Assembly: GCF_014647075.1 (NCBI RefSeq)
Contig: NZ_BMOM01000030.1
Coordinates: 1 to 33,000, forward strand
Source: Deinococcus aerophilus
GTDB taxonomy: Bacteria; Deinococcota; Deinococci; Deinococcales; Deinococcaceae
DNA length: 33,000 nucleotides
Direction: 5' to 3'
The position numbers were made by a program, and so were the translations under genes. The notes under the pieces were generated by a model. That model saw nothing but the letters and a program-made list of their open reading frames with translations. It had not been told where the DNA came from and did not search any database. Numbering within the stretch: position 1 is the first letter of the stretch; the number at the start of each line of letters is the position of its first letter. Of this stretch, positions 10,691 through 18,868 are shown piece after piece.

Positions 10691-11728
10691 GTGAGTGCTG
10701 TTTGTGCCCCCCTGCCCGGCCTGAGGGCTGCGCTGCTGGCGTGGTTTGATGCTGCCGGGCGCGACCTGCCATGGCGGCACGGGAAGGAGGGCCAGCGTGA
10801 GCCGTACCGCGTGTGGGTGGCCGAGATTCTGCTGCAGCAGACCCAGGTGGTCCGGGGGCTGCAGTACTACGGCCGTTTTCTGCAGGCGTTTCCGACGGTG
10901 GAAGCGCTGGCCCGGGCACCCGTAGAGGACGTGCTCAAGGCCTGGGAGGGCTGCGGCTACTACGCCCGCGCCCGGCTGCTGCACCGGGCCGCGCAGCAGG
11001 TGGCGGCCTCGGGCTGGCCCAGCGGATATGACGGCTGGCGGGCCCTGCCCGGCGTTGGGCCGTACACCGCCGCCGCCGTGACCAGCCTGGCGTACGGGGA
11101 GCGCCGCGCGGTGAGTGACGGCAACGTGCGCCGGGTGCTGTCGCGGCTGTACGGCGAGGCCCGGCCCACCGACGCCTGGGTGCAGGCGCGGGCCGACGCC
11201 CTGCTGGACCCGGCGCGGCCCGGCGCGTGGAACGAGGCGGTGATGGATCTGGGCGCGACCGTCTGCACGCCCAGGAACCCGCGGTGCCCCGAATGCCCGC
11301 TCGTGGCCCACTGCGCCGCGTGGGCGGGCGGCACCCCCACGGCCTTCCCGGCTCCGAAAGTGCGTGCGGCGGTACGGGCGGTCACCGCGGTGGCTGTCCT
11401 GATCGGTGATCCGCAGCAGGCAGTGCTGGAGCGGCGCGGCGGCGGGTTGCTGGGTGGCCTGTCGGGCCTGCCGATGCGTGAGGTCGCCCCCGGCGAGTCG
11501 CTCGCGCAGGCCCTGCAGGCGCTGTGTGAGCGGCTGGGCGCCCAGTCCGGCGAGCCGCTGGGTCAGGTCACGCACCGCATGACCCACCGGGAGATCACGC
11601 TGCACGTGTACGCCGCGCACGCGCCGTTGCCGCGTCTGGAGGTGGCGGAGGCGGCCCTCTCCCGGCTGGACCACAAGGCGCTGGCGCTCTGGAACGTCCG
11701 GCACGCCGGTCTGTTCGCCGGTGCCTGA
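10691..11728 (+). CDS. mutY: A/G-specific adenine DNA glycosylase MutY
   Basis: A 345-residue base-excision repair enzyme that removes adenine mispaired with 8-oxoguanine. The HhH-GPD core shows WVAEILLQQTQV (catalytic Glu, about residue 39), the helix-hairpin-helix LPGVGPYTAAAV (about 119-130) and VSDGNVRRVLSRL with the catalytic Asp. The iron-sulfur cluster motif is C-X6-C-X2-C-X5-C in CTPRNPRCPECPLVAHC. The C-terminal third is the NUDIX-like 8-oxoG recognition domain. Full length compared with the E. coli enzyme. The start is set by the leaderless -10 box. It is transcribed separately from the upstream gene and has its own leaderless signal. Confidence 0.96.
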   Translation: MSAVCAPLPGLRAALLAWFDAAGRDLPWRHGKEGQREPYRVWVAEILLQQTQVVRGLQYYGRFLQAFPTVEALARAPVEDVLKAWEGCGYYARARLLHRAAQQVAASGWPSGYDGWRALPGVGPYTAAAVTSLAYGERRAVSDGNVRRVLSRLYGEARPTDAWVQARADALLDPARPGAWNEAVMDLGATVCTPRNPRCPECPLVAHCAAWAGGTPTAFPAPKVRAAVRAVTAVAVLIGDPQQAVLERRGGGLLGGLSGLPMREVAPGESLAQALQALCERLGAQSGEPLGQVTHRMTHREITLHVYAAHAPLPRLEVAEAALSRLDHKALALWNVRHAGLFAGA

Positions 11729-11772
11729 GGCCGTTCATTCATTTGAGGGACGCTCCGGCCGGGTGGCCGCGC

Positions 11773-11778
11773 TACACT
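11773..11778 (+). promoter_or_regulatory. -10 box TACACT upstream of the prenyltransferase gene
   Basis: TACACT lies 10 nt before the ATG at 11789, slightly further than at the leaderless genes. It would give a leader of only a few nucleotides. Confidence 0.5.
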
Positions 11779-11788
11779 GACCGCGTCT

Positions 11789-12619
<831 letters not shown>

Positions 12620-12638
12620 GAACAGACCCTTCCTTCAG

Positions 12639-12667
12639 CCGGCGGTCATGTGGCCGCCTGCAGCCGG
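12639..12667. terminator. GC-rich hairpin between uppS and phoU
   Basis: CCGGC (12639-12643) pairs with GCCGG (12663-12667), with an alternative inner stem GGCGG/CCGCC. It lies in the 148-bp convergent gap and could serve uppS. There is no T-run, so the call is weak. Confidence 0.3.
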
Positions 12668-12767
12668 AACGGGGGCGGGGCCGGTTGCATGATCCGGCGG
12701 CGCCGGTTCTCTGCCCGGGTCATCCGGGGCGGGTGGCCGCTCTGCGCCGCTGCCCGTGGCCCAGCCC

Positions 12768-13412
12768 CTACGCTTCGCGCTGTCCCGTGACCCAGTAGCG
12801 CACGCGCTCGGCGACGTTTTCCATGTGGTCGCCGACCCGTTCCAGGCTGCGGCCCACCCGCATCAGCATCAGCGCCTTGGAGATGTTGCGGGGATCTTCC
12901 AGCATGTACGTCACCAGCTCGCGCTGAATCTGCTCGTACAGGTCGTCCACCTCGTCGTCCATCTCGATGGTGCTCTCGGCGCGGGTCACGTCCCGGTCGG
13001 CAATGGCCGTGCGCAGGTTCTGGCTCATCTCGCCCAGGCGTTCGAGCATGCGCGACAGGTTGACGTAGCGCTTGAGGGCCGGGGCCTGGGCCAGCTCGGC
13101 TCCGTCCTCGGCCACGTGCACCACGTAGTCGCCCATGCGCTCGATGTCCGAGAGGCTCTTGAGAATCAGCGCCACCATGCGCAGGTCGCGGGCCACCGGC
13201 TGGTGCCGCGCGATGATTCGCAGGCACTCGGCCTCAATCTGCGCTTCCTGAGCGTCCACCTCGCGGTCCAGGGCACGCACCTCTTCCAGGCGCTCGACCG
13301 CCTCGTGCAGCAGCACCTCGGCGGCCACCGGCATCATCCGTTCAACTGTGCCCAGCATGTTCAGCGCGCCGTTGAGGACGCTTTTCAGATCATTTTCAAG
13401 AACTTCACGCAT
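12768..13412 (-). CDS. phoU: Phosphate signalling protein PhoU
   Basis: A 214-residue all-helical protein made of two similar three-helix halves. Each half carries the family's metal-binding signature: IERMGDYVVHVAE (about residue 108) and LERVGDHMENVAE (about 192). Known: PhoU relays the state of the Pst phosphate transporter to the PhoR kinase and dampens the Pho response. It lies downstream of the PhoB/PhoR-type pair on the same strand, 138 bp after the kinase gene. The start at 13412 has a well-placed AGGAG 6 nt upstream on the minus strand. A weak -10 (TAGTTT, 13434-13429) may give it its own promoter. No pst transporter genes are in the window. Confidence 0.94.
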   Translation of the reverse strand: MREVLENDLKSVLNGALNMLGTVERMMPVAAEVLLHEAVERLEEVRALDREVDAQEAQIEAECLRIIARHQPVARDLRMVALILKSLSDIERMGDYVVHVAEDGAELAQAPALKRYVNLSRMLERLGEMSQNLRTAIADRDVTRAESTIEMDDEVDDLYEQIQRELVTYMLEDPRNISKALMLMRVGRSLERVGDHMENVAERVRYWVTGQREA

Positions 13413-13550
13413 GCAGACTCCTGGAGGCAAACTAGCATCTGGTGGATCGGGAAACGGGCGGAGGGTGGGGGCGGTGACGGGGCGCGGCGTGAAGCGGGGA
13501 ATGGAGTCAGACGCCGCGCCCCCGCGGCCGTGGTGTGGCGCGGCTGCCCC

Positions 13551-14546
13551 TCACCCGAGCCCCCCCACGCCCGGCAGGGTGAAGCAGAAGGCGTTGCGCC
13601 CGTCGACCCGCGTGGCCCAGGCCTGTCCCCCCCAGCCGTGGACGATGCTGCGGACGATGTACAGCCCCATGCCGCTGCCCTGGCCCGGCGCCGACGCGCC
13701 GCGCGTGTGCGCCTGAAACAGGCTGTCGGTCTCGGGAATGGGTGGGCCGTGGTCGAGCACACTGACCTCGACCCAGCTGCCGCGTGCAGCGGTCTGCACC
13801 TCGACCGCCTCGCCCGGCGGGCCGTATTTCAGGGCGTTCTCGATCAGGTTGAGCAGCACCTGCAGCAGCTTGTCGGGGTCGGCGCGCACCAGATGGTCCG
13901 GCCCGAAACTCAGCGCGGCTCCGCGCGTGTTCAGTTCGCTGTCCAGCAGACGCCCGGCACGCGCAAAGGCCTCGGCCAGGGGCAGGGTGCGCGCGCGGGT
14001 GGGCCGGAACCCCACGGCAAGGTCCTCGACGAGGCGGGCAAGACGGCCGGTTTCCTGCAGTCCCTGGCGCACGAAGTTCTGCGACAGCTCGCGCGGCATG
14101 TCGTACTCCAGGGCCTCCAGTACGCCGCGCAGCGCCGCGACCGGCGTGCGGAACTCATGCGACAGCACGGCGGTCGCCTCGCGCAGCTCGGCCTCGCGGC
14201 GGCGGTGCTCGGTCACGTCCTCCACCACCAGCGCCGCGCTCCCGCCCGCCCCGTCATGCATGGCCGCGCAGCGCAGGGTGCGTCCCCCGACCTCCAGTTC
14301 CAGCTCGCCGCCGCGCTCGATCAGCGCCTCCAGGCTGTGGCGCCTTACCACCTCCAGCACCGGGCGGCCCACGGCGCGTTCCTGCGGCACCCCCCACAGC
14401 CGCGCCGCCGCCGCGTTCACGCGCGTGACCACGCCGTTCTGGCACAGCAGCACGGCCTGGGGCAACAGGTCCATCCAGCGGTCGGGCAGGGTGGTCGCGC
14501 CCACCTGACTCCCGTCTGCCCGCGCCGCGCGGTCCGGCCCATTCAC
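13551..14546 (-). CDS. phoR: Sensor histidine kinase, PhoR type
   Basis: A 331-residue kinase with an N-terminal PAS-like domain (about 20-110), a HisKA dimerisation domain with the phospho-accepting His in LSHEFRTPVAALRG (about residue 130), and a HATPase domain with the N box NLIENALKYG (about 233-242) and glycine box GMGLYIVRSIVHG. No membrane helix is visible, so it is probably soluble, unlike E. coli PhoR. The GTG at 14546 overlaps the regulator's stop by 4 nt (GTGA) and is preferred; a GTG at 14561 would add five residues. Linkage to phoU supports a phosphate-starvation role, but the signal is inferred. The ATP lid region (PETDSLFQAHTRG) is intact, so the enzyme should be active. Confidence 0.88.
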   Translation of the reverse strand: MNGPDRAARADGSQVGATTLPDRWMDLLPQAVLLCQNGVVTRVNAAAARLWGVPQERAVGRPVLEVVRRHSLEALIERGGELELEVGGRTLRCAAMHDGAGGSAALVVEDVTEHRRREAELREATAVLSHEFRTPVAALRGVLEALEYDMPRELSQNFVRQGLQETGRLARLVEDLAVGFRPTRARTLPLAEAFARAGRLLDSELNTRGAALSFGPDHLVRADPDKLLQVLLNLIENALKYGPPGEAVEVQTAARGSWVEVSVLDHGPPIPETDSLFQAHTRGASAPGQGSGMGLYIVRSIVHGWGGQAWATRVDGRNAFCFTLPGVGGLG

Positions 14547-15232
14547 GCCGTTTCCGTCCACGGACGCATGCGGTAGCCCTTGCCGCGCACGGTTTCCAGA
14601 AAGCCGGGTCGCCCCGGATCGTCGCCCAGGTGGGCGCGCAGCTGCGTGATGTGCTGGTCCACCGTGCGCTCTCCGCCCAGGAAGTCCGCGCCCCAGACCC
14701 GGTCGAGCAGTTCGCTGCGCGAGTAGACCCGGCCCACATGCTGGGTCAGGAACGCCAGCAGGTCGAACTCCCGGCGGGTCAGGTTCAGGCGCTGTCCCGA
14801 GACGCGGGCCTCCGCAGCGGCCAGATCCACCTTCAGGGGACCGTTGCTCAGGGACTGGGGGGTGTCCGGCAGGCTGCGGCGCAGCAGGGCGCGCACCCGC
14901 GCCACCAGCTCCGCCGCGCCGAAGGGTTTGGTCAGGTAGTCGTCCGCGCCGGTTTCCAGGCCCTCGACCCGCTCGGTTTCGGCGGCGCGCGCCGTGAGCA
15001 TCAGCACCGGCATGCGGCGCAGTTCGGGGTCGCCGCGCAGCCGCCTCAGAAAGTTCAAGCCACTCTCGCCGGGCATCATCCAGTCCAGGACCAGGGCGTC
15101 GGCCCCGCTCAGGGCCTCGGTGGCCCCCGCCGTGGAGGGCAACGCCGTAACGCGCAGACCGGCCCGCTCCAGGTGAAAGCGCAGCACATCCCGCACCGTT
15201 TCCTCATCCTCGATGACAACGACGTGGCTCAT
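14543..15232 (-). CDS. phoB: Response regulator, OmpR/PhoB family
   Basis: A 229-residue two-domain regulator. The receiver domain has acidic pocket residues ED at 8-9, phospho-accepting Asp 50 in LVLDWMMPG, Thr 80 and Lys 102 (LTKPFG). The C-terminal winged helix contains LTRREFDLLAFL, RSELLDRVWG, the recognition helix RTVDQHITQLR and the wing VRGKGYRM. Known: PhoB-type regulators bind direct repeats upstream of phosphate-starvation genes. It lies 35 bp downstream of the GTPase gene and overlaps the kinase gene by 4 nt. AGGAG sits only about 2 nt before the ATG, which is unusually close. Confidence 0.9.
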   Translation of the reverse strand: MSHVVVIEDEETVRDVLRFHLERAGLRVTALPSTAGATEALSGADALVLDWMMPGESGLNFLRRLRGDPELRRMPVLMLTARAAETERVEGLETGADDYLTKPFGAAELVARVRALLRRSLPDTPQSLSNGPLKVDLAAAEARVSGQRLNLTRREFDLLAFLTQHVGRVYSRSELLDRVWGADFLGGERTVDQHITQLRAHLGDDPGRPGFLETVRGKGYRMRPWTETA

Positions 15233-15267
15233 TGCTCCTCATTCTGAGCGGTCAGGTCAGGGAGATG

Positions 15268-17010
15268 TCAGCCTTCCGGGGTGGGGGCCGGGGCAGGCTG
15301 CCCTGCTCCCAGCTCCCGGACCCCGGCGCGCAGGGTATCGAGCTGTTCCTGCAGTTCGCCCGCACGTGTCCGGGCCGCGTCCAGTCGGCGCTGCTCCTGC
15401 TCGGTAAAGCGGGTATAGGGGCTGATCGCGTCGCGCAGCCGGGCGTCGGCGCGTTCCTGCTCGCGCTCGTATTCGCGCCGGACGATGGTCTCCAGCACCT
15501 CCCGCAGCTTCTCGACCTTGTGGCGCAGGCTGCGGTGGGCCTGCAGCCGCCGGTTGGGCAGCACGAACAGTCCCAGGCTGCCCAGCGTGAGGCCCGCGAG
15601 GATGCCGCCGGTAAAGTCCAGCGCCGAGGCGCCGATCAGGGCGCCCAGGCCCGCGCCGATGCCGATGCCGCCCGCCAGACCGCCCACCGCGCCCTGCATG
15701 GCTTCCTGAGCGTCGCGGCCCAGTTGCCGGGCCAGCTCGTTCTGGGTGACATTCTCCAGATGGTCGTGGGCGCTGCCGGCAATGCCCTGCAGCAGCGCGC
15801 CCCGGTCGTAGGAAAAGCGGGTGCGGGCCACCTCGCTGCTCGGCTGGCGGCGAATCAGAAAGGCCTGCACGTCTTCCCAGAAGTGCAGGTTGGCCTCCAC
15901 GAAACGGTCGATCATGCTGCCGAACTGCCGGTCAATGGCGTCGGGCAGGTCCGCGACCGCCTCCTGCCGGAACTGCTCTTCAATCTCGCGGCTGTTCAGC
16001 AGCCCGCGCAGGTTGCCGAAGCGCAGTTTGTCGTCGATAAAGCGGTCGGCCCGCACCTCGAACTCGGACAGCAGGCGCGAGACGCGGTTGAGCTGTCCGT
16101 CCAGTTCGCCCAGCATGGTCACGCGGTGGTGTTCGCGCTGGTCTTCCAGATCGCGCAGGATGCGCAGGTCCTCGGCGAGCGTCTGCCGGGCGGCCTCGGC
16201 CCGCGCCACCTCGCCGGACAGCAATTCGGTCGCCGTGCCCAGCGGACTTTGCAGCTTCAGCCGGGCACGTTCTGTTTCCGACAGGCGAGACTTCAGCACT
16301 TCCCGCAGCGCCGAGAAGCCGGGGTCGCCTCCGCGCTGCTCGCTCCGCGCACTGATCAGCACGACCGGCGGGGTCAGGCCGAGTACGCCGCGCGCTCCGG
16401 TTTCCACGAACTCGCGCACCTGCTCTTTTTGCTCGGGGGTCTCGAGCAGGTCGGCCTTGTTCACCACCATCACCACCGCGCGGCCCCAGCGGGCGGCCAG
16501 CGCCAGAAACTGACGCTCGGACTCGGTGAAGGGGCGGTCGGCACTGGTCAGAAACAGCAGCAGGTCGGCGCGGGGCAAGAAGCCCTCGGTCAGCGCCTGA
16601 TGCTGGCGGATGATGGCGTTGGTTCCCGGCGTGTCCACCAGCGCCACCCCCTCCAGACTGGGCAGCGGGTAGGTCAGGCGGCTGACAAAGGGGTCGCGCG
16701 TCGGTTCCATCTGGCCCGGCGTCTCACCGTGAACCAGCACGTAGATGCGGTCGGTGGTGGGCGTGACTCCTTCGGGCAGCACGGCGGCACCCAGCAGGGC
16801 ATTGACGAAACTGCTTTTTCCCGCATTGAATTCGCCGACGACCACCAGCAAGAAGGTCTCGTCCAGGGTGCGGGCCGCGGTGCGGGCGTGCTCCACGGCC
16901 TCGGGCGGCGCTCCCTGGGTTTCCAGAAAGGCCTGCAGATCGGCGAGCAGCGCCCGCTCACGCGACAGCAGCTCCTGAACGCGGCTGGACACAAGCGTGG
17001 ACACGGACAT
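15268..17010 (-). CDS. Bacterial dynamin-like GTPase
   Basis: A 580-residue large GTPase. The P-loop is GEFNAGKS (59-66), a switch Thr lies in VTPTTDRIYV (82-91), G3 is DTPG (126-129) and G4 is NKAD (184-187). Long helical and coiled-coil stretches follow. A glycine-rich hydrophobic hairpin (GGIGIGAGLGALIGA, then GGILAGLTLGSLGLFVLP) at about 430-490 predicts membrane insertion. Another coiled coil and a Pro/Ala tail end the protein. Known: bacterial dynamin-like proteins bind and remodel membranes and have been linked to membrane repair and stress tolerance. The start is fixed by a leaderless -10 box 6 nt upstream. The PhoB-type gene follows after 35 bp, so cotranscription is likely. Confidence 0.88.
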   Translation of the reverse strand: MSVSTLVSSRVQELLSRERALLADLQAFLETQGAPPEAVEHARTAARTLDETFLLVVVGEFNAGKSSFVNALLGAAVLPEGVTPTTDRIYVLVHGETPGQMEPTRDPFVSRLTYPLPSLEGVALVDTPGTNAIIRQHQALTEGFLPRADLLLFLTSADRPFTESERQFLALAARWGRAVVMVVNKADLLETPEQKEQVREFVETGARGVLGLTPPVVLISARSEQRGGDPGFSALREVLKSRLSETERARLKLQSPLGTATELLSGEVARAEAARQTLAEDLRILRDLEDQREHHRVTMLGELDGQLNRVSRLLSEFEVRADRFIDDKLRFGNLRGLLNSREIEEQFRQEAVADLPDAIDRQFGSMIDRFVEANLHFWEDVQAFLIRRQPSSEVARTRFSYDRGALLQGIAGSAHDHLENVTQNELARQLGRDAQEAMQGAVGGLAGGIGIGAGLGALIGASALDFTGGILAGLTLGSLGLFVLPNRRLQAHRSLRHKVEKLREVLETIVRREYEREQERADARLRDAISPYTRFTEQEQRRLDAARTRAGELQEQLDTLRAGVRELGAGQPAPAPTPEG

Positions 17011-17016
17011 GACGGC

Positions 17017-17022
17017 AGTGTA
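17017..17022 (-). promoter_or_regulatory. -10 box TACACT, leaderless promoter of the GTPase gene
   Basis: On the minus strand TACACT is followed by a 6-nt spacer and the ATG at 17010. A GC-rich inverted repeat (17025-17038) lies just upstream and may end the pilin operon. Confidence 0.6.
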
Positions 17023-17072
17023 GGGCCTGCACGCAGGCGGGCACGTGGAGGCTCAGGACTTCTTGAAGATGT

Positions 17073-17873
17073 TCAGTTGGCCGAGATCTTGCCGAGGTTG
17101 GTGGGATACACCGAGATGGTGTAGGTACCGGCAGCGCCAGGCAGCCGCAGGGTGGTGCCGCCGACCTTGCGGGTGGTGGCGAGGTTGAGGGTGACGCTGT
17201 TGACCGGGTTGACGGCCGAGGCGGGCAGACCGTTGGCCGCGGTGTAGGTGAACATGGTGTAGGTGTTGTCGGTGGGGGAGGTGGTGGTAAAGCCGGTGGT
17301 GGCCGTGGTGGGGGCAATGTAGTCGGAGAGGATGTTGGGGGTATTGCTGGTGGGAACGATGGGAGGGGTGGCGGGGGGGCCTCCTCCCAACCCAGCCGCA
17401 ATGGTCCCCCGGTACTCGGCAAGAACCCAGGTGTCTCCGTTGGTGGCGTCCAGGCCGGGGCTTCTCCAGCTTCCCGTGCCGGTGCCCGAGACCCACACCG
17501 AGCGCTTGACTGGGTAGTACGCGAGGAACCGGTACGCTCCCCCCGCCAGTTCGGGCGGCAGGACCATTGCCAGAATGGGATCGGTGCCCACCAGCCAGCT
17601 GTTTCCCCCCGCCGGCTTCTGGGTCAGCGACGTGCCCGTCATGGTGATCGTCTGCCCCGGCGGATACACGTACCACGCCTCCCTGAGCTTCCCGGAAATC
17701 AGCTGCTGAGCGTTCAGCAGTTCCTGTTGCAGCTCCGCACGGCTGCTGGACTGGGCGGAGGCCTGGCTGCCCTGCGTAAAGAAGCTCACGAGTGCCGTCA
17801 GCACGATGCCGATCAGGGCCATCGCGACCAGCATTTCCAGCAGCGTGAATCCCGCCTGTGTGAGGCGTTTCAT
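17073..17873 (-). CDS. PilW-like minor pseudopilin
   Basis: A 266-residue type IV pilin-like protein. The class III signal is MKRLTQAG followed by FTLLEMLVAM, with cleavage after Gly8 and the conserved Glu at mature position 5. A hydrophobic helix to about residue 33 and a long amphipathic stretch (SSRAELQQELLNAQQLISG) follow, then a large beta-rich domain full of Thr, Gly and Pro. Known: PilW/PilJ-type minor pilins prime assembly of the pilus tip. It is last in a four-gene operon and its ATG overlaps the stop of the PilV-like gene by 4 nt. The final residues (TISVYPTNLGKISAN) look complete. Assignment to the PilW class rests on size and operon position. Confidence 0.85.
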   Translation of the reverse strand: MKRLTQAGFTLLEMLVAMALIGIVLTALVSFFTQGSQASAQSSSRAELQQELLNAQQLISGKLREAWYVYPPGQTITMTGTSLTQKPAGGNSWLVGTDPILAMVLPPELAGGAYRFLAYYPVKRSVWVSGTGTGSWRSPGLDATNGDTWVLAEYRGTIAAGLGGGPPATPPIVPTSNTPNILSDYIAPTTATTGFTTTSPTDNTYTMFTYTAANGLPASAVNPVNSVTLNLATTRKVGGTTLRLPGAAGTYTISVYPTNLGKISAN

Positions 17874-18406
17874 TGGGGCCTCAGCACATCAAGGGTCAGG
17901 GCCACGTCCTGGGCCCCGATGACCTGCGTGGTTCCCGTGCCGGTGCCCGACTGCACGGTGACGCGGCGCAGGATCGGAACGGCGCCACTGGTCAGGGTGG
18001 CATTGGAGGAGGCCGTGCAGGTGGCCGAGGTGGACGTCTTGAGGTCATTCACGGGAGCGGAGGTCGCGGGGCTGGCCACCGTACCATCCTGCTTGATCGG
18101 CTCTGCCCGCGTACTCAGGTTGATGAACTTCACGGTGTATCCGGCTGGAACGGTCATGCTGGGGGCACAGGCCTTGTCGTAGTTGCTCGCGACCGTCCAG
18201 GCGCCCCGCACGCTTTCCATAACCTGCTGCACGCCGGTCGTGGTGTCCAGCTGCCGCTGTGCCTGCCGGTTCAGATTCAGGGACCCGGTCAGGGTGGCGG
18301 TCAGAACGGCGGTCAGGATTCCCAGCAGGCCGATGGCGACCAGAACCTCGATCAGGGTAAAGCCCTGCTGCGCGGCCCCGGCGTGGGTGCTTGTGCGGTG
18401 GGTCAT
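17870..18406 (-). CDS. PilV-like minor pseudopilin
   Basis: A 178-residue prepilin-like protein. The signal peptide MTHRTSTHAGAAQQG is cleaved before FTLIEVLVAIG, with Glu at mature position 5; the hydrophobic helix runs to about residue 40. The globular part is Thr/Ser-rich and has two cysteines (KACAP and ATCTA, near 100-130), suggesting a disulfide in the exported protein. Its ATG follows the stop of the GspH/FimT-like gene with no gap, and its end overlaps the next gene by 4 nt, so it is part of one translated block. Known: PilV/PilI-class minor pilins join the tip-priming complex. Confidence 0.83.
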   Translation of the reverse strand: MTHRTSTHAGAAQQGFTLIEVLVAIGLLGILTAVLTATLTGSLNLNRQAQRQLDTTTGVQQVMESVRGAWTVASNYDKACAPSMTVPAGYTVKFINLSTRAEPIKQDGTVASPATSAPVNDLKTSTSATCTASSNATLTSGAVPILRRVTVQSGTGTGTTQVIGAQDVALTLDVLRPQ

Positions 18407-18868
18407 CTACGACCCCGCCGCCGTCAGAATGACCTTTCCCGTCACGCCGACAATTCTGATCTCGAGATCATTGATTCCGCTCACGGGACTCCTGAGGGTA
18501 TAGACGCTTCCCGTCGCTCCTGCGCCCAGCTCACCGTAGGGAGCCTGATACGTGACGTTCGTCGTTGTGCCGCTGCCACAGGTCGTCTTGCAGATCACCC
18601 TGACGTTGTTCGGCAGGGTCTTGGTGACCGTATCGACCTTGTAGGTGGTGTTGCCCGCACTGCCGGGCAGTACCAGAACAATATCCGTACTGCCCCGCTG
18701 CGCCTGCGACCGTGCCCAACGGAGGTCGGTGGCGACCTGGGTGGCGGCTTCACGCAACTCTGCCGTGCGGATGCTCTTGATCAGGTTGACGCTGAAAATG
18801 CCCATCAGAATACCGATGATGGCCAGCACCACCAGAATTTCCAGGAGGGTAAAACCCTGGGCCCGCAT
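18407..18868 (-). CDS. GspH/FimT-like pseudopilin
   Basis: A 153-residue protein with a very short prepilin leader, MRAQG, followed by FTLLEILVVLAIIGILMG and Glu at mature position 5. The next segment (REAATQVATDLRWARSQAQ) is typical of the GspH/FimT family. Two cysteines near 90-95 (VICKTTCGSG) could form a small disulfide loop. Known: FimT in some naturally competent bacteria binds incoming DNA through a C-terminal GRxR motif; no GRxR is visible here, so DNA binding cannot be inferred from that motif. Its ATG shares one base with the stop of the large upstream gene (TGATG). Confidence 0.86.
   Translation of the reverse strand: MRAQGFTLLEILVVLAIIGILMGIFSVNLIKSIRTAELREAATQVATDLRWARSQAQRGSTDIVLVLPGSAGNTTYKVDTVTKTLPNNVRVICKTTCGSGTTTNVTYQAPYGELGAGATGSVYTLRSPVSGINDLEIRIVGVTGKVILTAAGS

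Noticed and set aside
12756..14576. A 606-codon plus-strand open frame
   Set aside because: It is antisense to phoU and the histidine kinase, which have full family motifs. Its translation is His/Gln/Arg-rich low-complexity, typical of shadows in GC-rich DNA.
15232..17124. A 630-codon plus-strand open frame
   Set aside because: Antisense shadow of the dynamin-like GTPase, with no domain signature.
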